From the NCBI RefSeq assembly GCF_020662345.1, contig NZ_VMOA01000043.1, positions 1-45,832 of the forward strand: DNA of 45,832 nt, given 5' to 3'. Shown here piece by piece: positions 1 through 8,780 of this stretch (positions within the stretch are counted from its first letter, which is position 1; each line of letters starts with the position of its first letter). Made by a program: the position numbers and the translations under genes. The stretch is from Methylobacterium sp. W2. GTDB taxonomy: Bacteria > Pseudomonadota > Alphaproteobacteria > Rhizobiales > Beijerinckiaceae. The notes under the pieces are model-generated. The model saw nothing but the letters and a program-made list of their open reading frames with translations. It had not been told where the DNA came from and ran no database searches.

Positions 1-2259
1 GGTGAAGGGCGCCGGGCGCTGGGCCAGGAGGGGGGCCTTCGCCTCCGGCTTCGGCAGTACGGCCGGCGCCTTGGCGGACTTGGCCACGGTCTCCTCCGTC
101 GAGGCGGGCCCGGACTTGAAGGCATAGCTCGCCGCGCGGAACGGCTCGACCAGGCCCCACCAGATCAGCTGCAGCGTGCCGGAGAGGATGTTCTTGTGCC
201 GGCGGCGGCTCTGCTGGAAGCGCAGGAGCGCGCCGGCATCGCCGTACATCAGCCCCGCTAGCGCTCCGTAGCCCTTGGGATCGAGGGGCTGGAACTGCAG
301 CGTGACCACCATCTCGTCGCCGGATTGCGTGATCTCGCCGATCTCCACCGGCAGCGGCACCTGCACGGGCGCGCCGTCGATGGGAACCACGGAGAGCTGG
401 CCCATGCGGTGGGTGCTCCCGGCTCCCGGCGGCAGGCCCTCGGCCCCGAAACGGATCGTGCAGCCCAGCGCCGAGGCGCGCTCGATGGCCACATCGAGGG
501 CGCGACCGCCGAAGACGAGGCGCCCGTGCCGGTTGATCGCCAGCGAAGGGCTCGCCTCGGTGGTCCGGCGCTCGGCCGCCACGCCGAGGGCCACGCCGGC
601 GGTGAGGAGGTTGAAGAAGTTCCACAGGCCCACGACCAGCATCAGGTTGGTGACGCCGGGCTCGAACAGGTAGCGGTAGAGGGCCGTGCCGCAACCGATG
701 AGGAGAAGGCCGTAGACCGCGAAATAGGGCCAGGCCATCGGCGAGAGATGGTCCTGGTCGAGGGCGGCGCCCTTGGCCGTGACGTTGAAGGTCGGCTTGC
801 GCGGCGAAACGATCACCGAAATGATGGCCCGGAAGAGATAGAGGCCCTGGACGTATTCGTAGAGCTCCGAGACGAACGGCCAGCGGAATTTTCCGTAGAC
901 GTAGTTCTGCATCATGAGGTTGATGACGATGTAGGTCGCCGTGTAGGCGATCGACTCGTCGACGCTGGCGACGAAGATCTTCAGATCGAAGAAGATGTGC
1001 AGCATGGGCGCGAACATGAAGATCATGCGCGGCACCGGGAAGAACCAGAACGTCATGCTCGACAGGTAGGCGAGCTTCTGGATCGGGTGGAGCCCGCGCT
1101 TGAACAGCGGGTTCTTGAGCATCAGGATCTGGAACATGCCCTGGCACCAGCGCGAGCGCTGGCCGATGAAGGCCACCAGCGTGTCGGGCTGCAGGCCGGC
1201 GATGAGGGGCGTGTCCACGTAGATGCTGTTCCAGCCGCGGGAATGCAGCTCGAAGGCGGTCTCGCAATCCTCGGTGATCGTCACGCCGGAGAAGCCGCCG
1301 GCCTCGTCCAGCGCGCGCCGGCGCAGGAGGGCGGCCGAGCCGCAGAAGAACGACCCGTTCCACTTGTCGAGGCCGCGCTGCGTGACCGAATAGAACATCT
1401 CGTTCTCGGACGGCATGCGGTCGAAGGTGCGCAGGTTCCGCTCGATCGGGTCCGGATTGAGGAAGGCGTGCGGGGTCTGGACCAGGAACAGGCGCGGATC
1501 GGCGGCGAAATGCCCGATCGTCTCCCGCAGGAAGGAGCGGAACGGGACGTGGTCGGCATCAAGGACGACGATGATCTCGCCCTGGGAATGCTTGAGGCCG
1601 TTGTTGAGGTTGCCCGCCTTGGCGTGCTGGTTGCGCGAGCGGGTCAGGTAGGTGACGCCGAGCGCCATGCACAGGGCCTGAAGCTCGCTGCGCCGCTGGA
1701 TCGCCTCCTGCGCCTTGGCCGGGTTGGGATCGGCGCATTTCTGGTCGGTGCCGCCGTCGTCGAGCAGCCAGACGTGGAGCTTGTCGGCCGGGTAGTCGAT
1801 GAGCTTGGCGGCGGACAGGGTGGTCGAGAGGATCCCCGCATCCTCGTTGTAGCTCGGCACGAAGATGTCGACGGTGGGCAGGTCCTCGGGCGCGCCCATG
1901 GGCGGCGTGCTGCGGCGCAGCGGATCGGCGTTGATGATGAGGCTGATGAAGAGGATGAAGACGCAGTAGAGCTCGCCCAGCAGCAGGACGAGGCCGAACC
2001 CGAAACTCACCGGATCGGACGGGGACGGCAGCGTGTTCGTGACGCGCCAGAACATGTAGCGCAGGACCACCAGGCTCCCGAGGGCCAGGAAGACGAACCG
2101 CGCCGGCGGGTTGTCGAAGAAGATCCACAGCACGATCATCGCCGCCATGGCGCACAGGCTCATGGCGAGCTGATCCTGCGTACTGATCGGCTGGCTCAGC
2201 AGAGCGAGTACGGCGACCGTGGACACCAGCCACACGGTCCAGCGCAATGCAGATCTCAA
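1..2259 (-). CDS. bcsA: Cellulose synthase catalytic subunit BcsA (3' end outside window)
   Basis: Polymerises UDP-glucose into beta-1,4-glucan at the inner membrane and extrudes the chain through its own membrane channel. In the 753 codons visible, N-terminal membrane segments (about residues 5-110) precede a family-2 glycosyltransferase domain. The expected motifs are present: DDG at 167-169, DAD at 234-236, TED at 329-331 and QRSRW at 367-371. The gating-loop motif FNVTAKG lies at about 491-497 and further membrane helices surround it. The PilZ region begins near 560 but its c-di-GMP motifs look degenerate (see findings). I chose the TTG at 2257-2259 because AGAGGG lies 9 nt upstream and no ATG is well placed; the open frame continues further upstream, so the start is uncertain. 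The C-terminal tail runs off the window. bcsS lies 288 bp upstream on the same strand, consistent with one cellulose locus. The long open frame on the opposite strand is a G+C-rich shadow. Confidence 0.93.
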   Translation of the reverse strand, partial: MRSALRWTVWLVSTVAVLALLSQPISTQDQLAMSLCAMAAMIVLWIFFDNPPARFVFLALGSLVVLRYMFWRVTNTLPSPSDPVSFGFGLVLLLGELYCVFILFISLIINADPLRRSTPPMGAPEDLPTVDIFVPSYNEDAGILSTTLSAAKLIDYPADKLHVWLLDDGGTDQKCADPNPAKAQEAIQRRSELQALCMALGVTYLTRSRNQHAKAGNLNNGLKHSQGEIIVVLDADHVPFRSFLRETIGHFAADPRLFLVQTPHAFLNPDPIERNLRTFDRMPSENEMFYSVTQRGLDKWNGSFFCGSAALLRRRALDEAGGFSGVTITEDCETAFELHSRGWNSIYVDTPLIAGLQPDTLVAFIGQRSRWCQGMFQILMLKNPLFKRGLHPIQKLAYLSSMTFWFFPVPRMIFMFAPMLHIFFDLKIFVASVDESIAYTATYIVINLMMQNYVYGKFRWPFVSELYEYVQGLYLFRAIISVIVSPRKPTFNVTAKGAALDQDHLSPMAWPYFAVYGLLLIGCGTALYRYLFEPGVTNLMLVVGLWNFFNLLTAGVALGVAAERRTTEASPSLAINRHGRLVFGGRALDVAIERASALGCTIRFGAEGLPPGAGSTHRMGQLSVVPIDGAPVQVPLPVEIGEITQSGDEMVVTLQFQPLDPKGYGALAGLMYGDAGALLRFQQSRRRHKNILSGTLQLIWWGLVEPFRAASYAFKSGPASTEETVAKSAKAPAVLPKPEAKAPLLAQRPAPFT

Positions 2260-2468
2260 AACGAGTATCCCTCTGGGGGCGGGCAATGGGTCGACGTCGG
2301 CAAGTATCGCGCGGCTGGATGAAGCTGTCGTGAGGAAGGATGCTTAACTTCGCGCATCCTCGCGCCCCGATAGCGCCAGTCCGGTCGCGCACACAGAGTG
2401 CGGCCAACCGGTTGCGATTATCTTGCCAAGCTCGAAATAGAGAAATCGCGTTTTTAATGTGTCGTTTT

Positions 2469-2482
2469 GGCCAGAATTGGCC
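2469..2482. repeat. Small inverted repeat between bcsS and bcsA
   Basis: GGCCA-GAAT-TGGCC lies in the 288-bp space between bcsS and bcsA. The spacer also holds a short T-rich run, CGTTTTTAATG. It could be an operator or a weak hairpin; nothing else here links it to a known regulator. Confidence 0.3.
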
Positions 2483-2547
2483 GTCTGCGACGCTGCGGCC
2501 CTGCACGATAGTGCGGTGCACCAAAACGGAACACTGCCTATATGGCA

Positions 2548-3297
2548 TCAGAACGCGGCACGGGCCTCCACACTGGAGTAGTAACCGCCGCCCTGAATCC
2601 GGTCCTTCACGTAGCCGACGCCGACGGCCATCTTGATCGGGCCGATGGAGAAGCCGGTGACATGGGCGCCGATGCGATACTGGCTGAAGAAACTGTCGCC
2701 CAGGAACATCACCTCGGGTCCGATATACACCCCGTCGGCGACCATGTATCCGGCGCGGAAGCGCGTGTAATAGGCGCTGAACTGCGTCGAGTAGGAGCCG
2801 AAGGCCGAGACCATCGTGTTTTCCGAGGGCCGAGCATAGAAATTTGCGGCGAGCTTGGCGCCGACGCCAGTTCCGACCACCGGGTTGCCCGGATCGAGGA
2901 TCGAGAGCTGGTTGCTCCGCACGTTGAAGCCGACGAAGCCGGCCAGGGCGGCATCGCGCCAGATCCACTCGTAGCCGGCGCTGAGAGCGCCTTCCTGCTG
3001 GTAGCCATCGACCCGCTGGCCCACCCCCTGACCGGGATAGCTGTAGGTTCCGGCCACGGCCTCGACGCGGACGCGCGGGCCGCTCTGAAGCAGGGTGCCC
3101 TCCGTCGCGAACGTGCCGGTGACCGAGCCGAAGGCCGAGCTGTTCGAGGTGACCGACGCCGAGGCATCCACGGCCGTCGTCCAGGCATCGTCGCGGGCGA
3201 CCGGCTCGGCACCCGTATACCAATCCGCCGCCTGTGCCGGCATCCCGCCGAGGAAGGCCGGGATGAGGACAGCGGTAAGACCTGCAAAACGCTTCAT
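2548..3297 (-). CDS. bcsS: Cellulose biosynthesis protein BcsS
   Basis: Protein of 249 residues with an N-terminal signal peptide: MKRF, then a hydrophobic stretch ending in PAQA-A. The rest is rich in Gly, Tyr and Ser with alternating hydrophobic residues and ends in Phe, which suggests a small outer-membrane beta-barrel. It matches the BcsS family, which is found next to bcsA in alphaproteobacteria and is thought to help cellulose secretion; the exact role is not established. I chose the ATG at 3295-3297 rather than the longer in-frame start at 3336 because the signal peptide begins there. It is transcribed in the same direction as bcsA, 288 bp upstream. Family assignment is by recognition of the sequence and its neighbour. 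Confidence 0.8.
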   Translation of the reverse strand: MKRFAGLTAVLIPAFLGGMPAQAADWYTGAEPVARDDAWTTAVDASASVTSNSSAFGSVTGTFATEGTLLQSGPRVRVEAVAGTYSYPGQGVGQRVDGYQQEGALSAGYEWIWRDAALAGFVGFNVRSNQLSILDPGNPVVGTGVGAKLAANFYARPSENTMVSAFGSYSTQFSAYYTRFRAGYMVADGVYIGPEVMFLGDSFFSQYRIGAHVTGFSIGPIKMAVGVGYVKDRIQGGGYYSSVEARAAF

Positions 3298-3746
3298 AGC
3301 GGCACGACCCTGTTGTCCCGATGCGCCCGGATGCATCCCTCAGCGGGTATCGTTACCATCGACGCTGGCTCCTTTATGTTGCGTCAACGTTAACTAGGAC
3401 CTAACAGCATCGAAGAAGTTGCCGACCCGCGAAACCTTACTCAAAACTTGCTTGGCTTGACTGCCTTCCGTGCCGTAATTGGACGCAGACTGATCCGTCG
3501 CGGGGCAACCGATCCCCGAACCGAGTGCCGGAGCCTCACGGCAGCCCCGAACGGCGCGCGTCACCAGGAACGGCCGCTCGTCATGGTGTAGGCAGGGGGC
3601 GGCGTATTCGACGCGAGCGATCCACTCGACGCGCTCCGGACGAGGCCGGCCATCGGCCCGTCTCTCCCTCGGCGAGCGTCCCTCGGGGCGACGCCGGCCG
3701 ATGTCTTCAACCGGCGCTCACGGGACGATATGGGCTCCGGCCCGCC
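3298..3746. other. Intergenic region with no recognised gene
   Basis: About 450 bp between the sensor kinase stop and the bcsS start. The half nearest bcsS is less G+C-rich and should hold the bcsS promoter. The other half is very G+C-rich with short self-complementary runs. I found no RNA gene, convincing small gene or terminator. Confidence 0.4.
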
Positions 3747-6308
3747 TCAGGCCGCGGCCGAGGGGGCCTTCCGGGTAGCCTCGCGCATGACGGCTGCGAG
3801 GGCGGGATAGCGGAACGGCTTCTCGATATGCAGGAAGGCCCGGGCACTCGCCGGCAGCTGGCCCCCCGGGCTCGCGAGAATGACGCGGATCTGGGGATGG
3901 CGGTTGGTCATCGTCACGGCCAGTTGGAGCCCGCTCACCACGGGCATGGCCCAGTCGGCGATCAGGACGTCGTAATCCTTCGCCTCGTCGAGGAGCGCCA
4001 GGGCATGCTCGGCCGAGCCGGCCTGGACGACGACGTGACCGAGATCGACGAGGGCATCGGCAAAGCTCTGGCGCACGAGGCTGTCGCTGTCGACGAGGAG
4101 AACCCGAAGGGCGGGCATCCGCGCACCGGCCTCCGACGCCTCGGTTTCGGAGGACGCCTCCCCGGCCGGGAGCCAGAGTTCGGCGAGGAAGCTCGTGCCG
4201 CCGCTGCCATCCGAGAGCAGCCGAAAGCCACCGCCGACCTGGGTGAGGAGAGCCGCCACCGCCTTGGTCGCCTCGCTGTCGCTCGATGGCATCTCAGCGG
4301 CATGGCGGCCCGGCGTTCCGCTGGCCAGGACGATCCGCACGTAGCGGCCGGAGGCGAGGGCGATGCCCTCGTCGTCCGTGAGCACCTTCTCGTCGGCGCC
4401 GATGGCGAACCCTTCCGACCCGATGTCGCGGACATGGAAAGCGAGGTTGAGGAGGACGGCCTCCAAGACCTTCTCGCTGCACAGCACCTTGGCCAGTCCC
4501 GGGCGGACGCGGGTCTCGACCGTGGTCTGATGCAGCACGTTGGCGCCGAGGAACGGGCCGAAGGCGGCCAGCGTCACACCGACATCGGTTTCCTGAAGGC
4601 CGGTATCGTCACGGCGCACGAAGTTGACGAGGCGTCGGGTCAGGCTCGATCCGCGGTGCGCGCCCGCCAGGGCGGCATCGATCAGGCGCCCCTGATCCGA
4701 GGGAAGATCATGGCGCCGTTGAAGGGTCGCGAGATTGGCGATGACGACGGTGAGAACGTTGTTGAAGTCGTGGATCACCCCATCCACCACCTTGCGCAGG
4801 ACGGTGCCGGTGCGGGATTCCGCGGGAGCATCGCTCTCCCGGCGACGGCGCTCGATCGGAGACGCGCCGCCATCCGCCTGCGAGCCGCCGACGAGATCCG
4901 CGTCCTTGACGGTCTCCCCGACGAATTCGCGGCTCAGCGCATGCAGGATTGTGGGCTTGGCCGTCTGCGTGTCGCCCTCGGCGCGAATGAAGCGAACGAA
5001 GAGGCGACGCTGGCCATTCTCCGCCATGCTCCCGGTGGTGTGCAGAACGACGTCGTGCGGGCCCGGCTGATCCAGCGCCGCCTGCATCGTGAAATCCATG
5101 AGGTCGCGGTCGTCCGGGGCGATGCCGCTCTTCAGGTCGGTGAGGGCGACGGCGCGGTCCGGGACGGCATGGGTCGAACGCGTGGCGGGATCGGACCAGG
5201 TGACGCTGCCGGAATCGATGTCGATCTCCCAGTAGGTCCAGCCCGACATGGCCTCGAAGGTGCGGAAGCGCTCCCGGATGCGCGAGAGGGCCGAGCGCGT
5301 CTCCTGCAGGGCGCGGACGCCGCTGCGCTCCCGTGCGACGAGGCGCTCCTCGTGTTCCAGCAGTTCCGCGATGCGCGAGGGCGACGAGACGCCCTGCTCG
5401 CTCTCCCCGATCAGCTTGAGCCGCCGCACGATGCGGTCGCCGACGACCCAGCCGGCGCAGGCCGTCAGGAGGCAGACGGCGAGCCATAGCGCCACGCTCC
5501 CGTTGTCGGGCAGGGACGCCTCGAGGCTCCGCGGCAGCCCGGCATTCGGCACCCGCGCCACGGCGAGCCAGCCCGATGGGCCGAGATCGCGGAATCCCGC
5601 ACTCGGCGTCGCCTGTTCCACCACCTCCCGTGCGCCGGCCGCCTGTTGCGCCATGAGACCCGAACCGGGCCGCGCGTCGGCGCCGAGGACGAACAGGCCC
5701 ATGGCACCGCCCGTCACGCGAGACGGCCCGAGCACCTTGTCCTGGATGTCGCCGAGCCACGCCTCGTTGAGGCGCGCGACGAGGATATCCTCGCCCGCAG
5801 ACACACTTGCCGAAATCGGGAGCGCGATGTCGAAGACGGTCTGGCCACTGGCCCCCGGGGACGGGACGGCGACGATGGCCTGGGAGGTCCTGGCCCGCAG
5901 GAACCAGGACCGGCCGGACACGTCCCGGCCGAAGCCGAGATCGTTGCCGGCGACCTTCACGCGGCCATTCGGGGCCACGAGGTTGAGTTCGGCATAATCG
6001 GGGCGCAACCTGAGCCAGGCGCTCAGGACCGGCTGCAGTTCATCCGCATCGAGGCGCGGAGACGCCTGTTTCAGGGTGATCGCGAGGGTCTTGAGGTCCT
6101 GGACGACGTCATAGACCCCACGATCGACCGCGGCGGCGAAGCGCTGGGAGGTCTGGGCGGCATCGAGGGGCTTGCGCGCGTCGGTCCGGTTCAGGCTGGA
6201 GATCGTCATGCTGCCCGCGACGACGGCGATGCCGACGAGCGCGGAGGCCCCCGCCACCAGGGCATAGAGCGACTTCAGCGACATCAGGCTCAAGCCGAGC
6301 TTCTTCAT
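3747..6308 (-). CDS. Membrane hybrid sensor (pseudo)kinase with receiver domain
   Basis: Inner-membrane signalling protein of 853 residues. TM1 lies at about 12-36, an extracytoplasmic sensor region at about 37-268 (likely Cache-like) and TM2 at about 270-291. A charged helical linker (305-350) leads to a PAS-like segment (about 350-460). The dimerisation domain has the phosphoacceptor motif HDFNN with His513. The C-terminal receiver domain keeps D740, D742, the phosphoacceptor D785, S813 and K830. The ATP-binding domain between them is eroded. The N-box Asn is His625 (NLAFHVRD), the G1 Asp is Ala662 (VLASGTPG), and no F-box or G2 glycine loop is visible. It is therefore unlikely to autophosphorylate; it may instead accept phosphate from a partner or act as a phosphatase or scaffold. 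It is next to the cellulose genes, so control of surface polysaccharide is possible but unproven. Confidence 0.85.
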   Translation of the reverse strand: MKKLGLSLMSLKSLYALVAGASALVGIAVVAGSMTISSLNRTDARKPLDAAQTSQRFAAAVDRGVYDVVQDLKTLAITLKQASPRLDADELQPVLSAWLRLRPDYAELNLVAPNGRVKVAGNDLGFGRDVSGRSWFLRARTSQAIVAVPSPGASGQTVFDIALPISASVSAGEDILVARLNEAWLGDIQDKVLGPSRVTGGAMGLFVLGADARPGSGLMAQQAAGAREVVEQATPSAGFRDLGPSGWLAVARVPNAGLPRSLEASLPDNGSVALWLAVCLLTACAGWVVGDRIVRRLKLIGESEQGVSSPSRIAELLEHEERLVARERSGVRALQETRSALSRIRERFRTFEAMSGWTYWEIDIDSGSVTWSDPATRSTHAVPDRAVALTDLKSGIAPDDRDLMDFTMQAALDQPGPHDVVLHTTGSMAENGQRRLFVRFIRAEGDTQTAKPTILHALSREFVGETVKDADLVGGSQADGGASPIERRRRESDAPAESRTGTVLRKVVDGVIHDFNNVLTVVIANLATLQRRHDLPSDQGRLIDAALAGAHRGSSLTRRLVNFVRRDDTGLQETDVGVTLAAFGPFLGANVLHQTTVETRVRPGLAKVLCSEKVLEAVLLNLAFHVRDIGSEGFAIGADEKVLTDDEGIALASGRYVRIVLASGTPGRHAAEMPSSDSEATKAVAALLTQVGGGFRLLSDGSGGTSFLAELWLPAGEASSETEASEAGARMPALRVLLVDSDSLVRQSFADALVDLGHVVVQAGSAEHALALLDEAKDYDVLIADWAMPVVSGLQLAVTMTNRHPQIRVILASPGGQLPASARAFLHIEKPFRYPALAAVMREATRKAPSAAA

Positions 6309-6518
6309 CTCATCTCACGCTGATCGTTCTCGACATCACACCGAGACAGCGTTCCAGACTGCCAGGCCTCCATCAAACACACCGATCAGCGTTAAAAATC
6401 ATTTAAGCTTGACGGTTAGTGGGTTGCAATCGTTGAGGGGTTTCGAACGGAGCGGGATTTTTTGCCGGTGCGCCCCGGCCTTTCCCAAAGCCGCGAGGGC
6501 CGTGGGTTCCCCCGGCCG

Positions 6519-7577
6519 TCACGTGGCGACCGGGCGTACCTCAAGGGCCGAGGGTGTGCCGCACGCCCGGCAGAAGCGCTCGAAGGTGCTTTTGCGGTGG
6601 TCGCAGGCGGGGCAGCGCTCGAAAGCGCCAAGGCCGCAATGAGGGCAGAAGTTCAGGCTCGGATCGTCGAGAGCGATGGGCCGCTCGCAGCCTGGGCAGG
6701 ATTTCTTGGCGAGGCGCTCCAGCGCCTGATCCGTGGCGATCTCGCCCCGGCGCTCCTCGGTCGGGCGCGTTTCCGCGAGCTTCTGCCGCTCGTTGTAGGA
6801 TTGCAGAGCGCCGATCGCGGCGCGGCCTGCGATGAGGGTCACGAGGACGCCGACACCGTATTGCACGTAGCCGCCATAGCTCGGCAGGTAGGGGACGAGC
6901 TCCACGAAGAACGCGAAGGTCGCCGCGAAAGCAAAGCCCCAAACGAAGGGCCAATTGCGGCTCCGCCGTCGCTCGAGCAGCAGCCAGCCGGCCAGCGCCA
7001 GGAGCGGCAGCGTCAGGGCGAGGCGATATCCGAAGACGCGCAGCTCTTGCTCCCGCTCGGCGGCGTCGAGCCTGACCTGGGCCGCCATGCGCCGTTCGCT
7101 CTCCGCCCGCGTGAGCGGCTCCTCCAGCTCGGAGAGATCGAGGCGGGCCTTGGCCAACGCTTCAAGCCGCTCCTCGATGGCCCGCTCGGCCCCCTTCAGG
7201 GCATCGAGGCCCTGCGTCCGGGCGATCAGGTCGGGATCCTGATCGACGCGCTGCGTCGCGTCGCGGGTCCTCAGCCAGTTGGCGAAGGTCTCGCGTGCCG
7301 CCTCCGAGGCCGCGCGCGCGGCATCGAGGGCGAGCTGCTCCTGCTCCGTCCGGCGTCGGTTGTCGTCCTGCTCCCGGCGGATCCGCTTCAGGGACTCGAC
7401 CGCCGCCTCGTCCGTTGGTCCGTCGAGGAACTGTTCGAGGGTCTGGCGGTGCTCCACCTGCGGCAGGTCGCCGACGACGAGGGAGCCGAGGCCGATGAGG
7501 AACCAGGCGAAGAGGACGGCGATGAGCCAGAGTCCGAGCGTCAGCCAGCGTTCGGACAATCTGCGGCTGGAACGCAT
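6519..7577 (-). CDS. Membrane protein with C-terminal double zinc ribbon
   Basis: Protein of 352 residues. A short basic N-terminus and one membrane helix (about 10-35) are followed by a long charged helical region (about 40-180, likely coiled coil). Two or three membrane helices follow (about 184-200, 209-228 and 236-256). The cytoplasmic tail carries four CxxC pairs at Cys 294/297, 311/314, 322/325 and 336/339, which is enough for two zinc ribbons. The ATG at 7575-7577 has AGGA upstream at good spacing; a longer frame to 7736 is G+C-rich and unlike protein. Function is unknown. Zinc-ribbon tails like this often bind proteins or nucleic acid at the membrane, but that is inference. It is transcribed toward the sensor kinase, with a 210-bp gap between them. 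Confidence 0.75.
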   Translation of the reverse strand: MRSSRRLSERWLTLGLWLIAVLFAWFLIGLGSLVVGDLPQVEHRQTLEQFLDGPTDEAAVESLKRIRREQDDNRRRTEQEQLALDAARAASEAARETFANWLRTRDATQRVDQDPDLIARTQGLDALKGAERAIEERLEALAKARLDLSELEEPLTRAESERRMAAQVRLDAAEREQELRVFGYRLALTLPLLALAGWLLLERRRSRNWPFVWGFAFAATFAFFVELVPYLPSYGGYVQYGVGVLVTLIAGRAAIGALQSYNERQKLAETRPTEERRGEIATDQALERLAKKSCPGCERPIALDDPSLNFCPHCGLGAFERCPACDHRKSTFERFCRACGTPSALEVRPVAT

Positions 7578-7739
7578 ACGATGAGTCCTGTCGAAGGCCC
7601 CGCCTCTCCCGACTCCGCGAAATCGGGGTTGGTTGGCCGCACGTGCGTGACGGTGCCGGAATCCGGCGCTGCCGGGTGTAATCGCCTTCGATCCGCGGGA
7701 ACAGGCCCGAGCCGGGAATGGTCCCGTGTCGCCCACCGG

Positions 7740-8077
7740 TCAGGGATGGCCTGCGCTCTGCCCCCCCTTTACCGCCGTGGGCGGAGCGATGTGCTTTGAC
7801 GTAAGTGTTGTCGATGGCTGCCGCTTCACCTGACCACCTAGCCTTGGCCAAGGCGGCCAGCAGTCCCCGCCAGAAGCCCCGCCTAAACCACCGGTCAAAG
7901 CGATTGTAGACCATAGTCCACTGGGTAATTCCGCCAGCGGCAACCCTAGTTGAGCAAATGCAGGATGCCCGAGACGATCTTCCGGTCGTCCTTGCGCTTG
8001 GGGCCGGGCTGGTGGACCGGCATGAACGGCTTGATCACCGTCCACTGATCATCTGAGAGCCAGAGCAGGTCCGCCAT
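7740..8077 (-). pseudogene. IS5-family (IS427-type) transposase remnant
   Basis: Reading from the ATG at 8075-8077 the protein begins MADLLWLSDDQWTVIKPF, a typical IS5/IS427 transposase start. It continues through HQPGPKRKDDRKIVSGILHL and is then broken by a stop and frameshifts. Homology resumes in other frames (YNRFDRWFRRGFW, AIDNTYVKAH, HGGKGG) and ends abruptly near 7740. Only the N-terminal third or so is left, including the first part of the catalytic domain, so it cannot be active. It borders a rearranged IS21 element. Confidence 0.75.
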
Positions 8078-8294
8078 CATCGCCTCCACGCTGAGAACGG
8101 ACGGCGTGAATCACAAAATCACAGTCTCAGCAATATCTTGGCTCGGTTCAGACCCTACGAACCTGTCACCGGTCGGTTTGTAAGCGGAAATGGCGCCATG
8201 GCCGCATCCAACGCTTCCGTCCGCTCGTAGATGGCATAGCCGCGCTCATCACAGACATACGCCGGGATGCACCCGGCCGAAGCCAGGGTCCTTC

Positions 8295-8780
8295 TGTAAA
8301 GGGCGGACCAATTCCAGGCCGCTGCGGCGGAGTAAAACCAGGCCAATGGCGGCTGGCTGTTTGAACGATGAAGGGGCCCGATCGTGAAGCTCAAGTTGGC
8401 AGGATCTCGCCCGTCTCGGGATCGTGGGGGTCGGCCGTGGCCCGGTTTTGCTCCGCCCTGCCGTCGGCGCGACTGCGCCGGCTGCGGGAGGATTTGAGGC
8501 GGTAGCTGTCGCCGTTCAGGCTGAGGAGGCTGACGTGGTGGGTGAGCCGGTCGAGCAGCGCGCCGGTGAGCCGCTCCGCGCCCAGAACCGAGGTCCAGTC
8601 CTCGAACGGCAGGTTCGAGGTCACCACGGTGGAGCCGCGCTCGTAGCGTTGCGAGAAGGTCTCAAACAGCAACTCGGCCCCCGTCGGCGACAGCGGCACG
8701 TAGCCGACCTCATCCTGAGCCTGTCGAAGGATCGTCGACGATCAGGAGCTTAGCGCAAGCGAGTTCGCGCTGCAGCCGGA
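8295..8780 (-). repeat. Left arm of long inverted repeat (IS21 end plus istB 3' part)
   Basis: 486 bp that recur in opposite orientation at 10479-10991. The only differences I see are two single-base changes and a 27-bp stretch present only in the right arm. It contains the coding end of istB, a short palindromic repeat and the element terminus. Confidence 0.85.

Noticed and set aside
325..2322. Very long plus-strand open frame opposite bcsA
   Set aside because: It is the antisense shadow of bcsA. Its sequence is low-complexity Arg/Glu/Gly with no family resemblance, as expected opposite a G+C-rich gene.
1559..3223. Minus-strand 554-codon frame spanning bcsA start and bcsS
   Set aside because: Out of frame with both recognised genes and rich in Arg, Gly and Pro; a frame shadow.
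3525..5489. Long plus-strand open frame opposite the sensor kinase
   Set aside because: Shadow of the kinase gene; no recognisable motif, and the domain order on the minus strand is clear.
8155..8294. Minus-strand fragment ending NRPVTGS just left of the IS21 element, with a possible truncated start right of it near 11034
   Set aside because: It could be a gene split by IS21, but the two sides do not join in frame, there is no target duplication, and I recognise no family.
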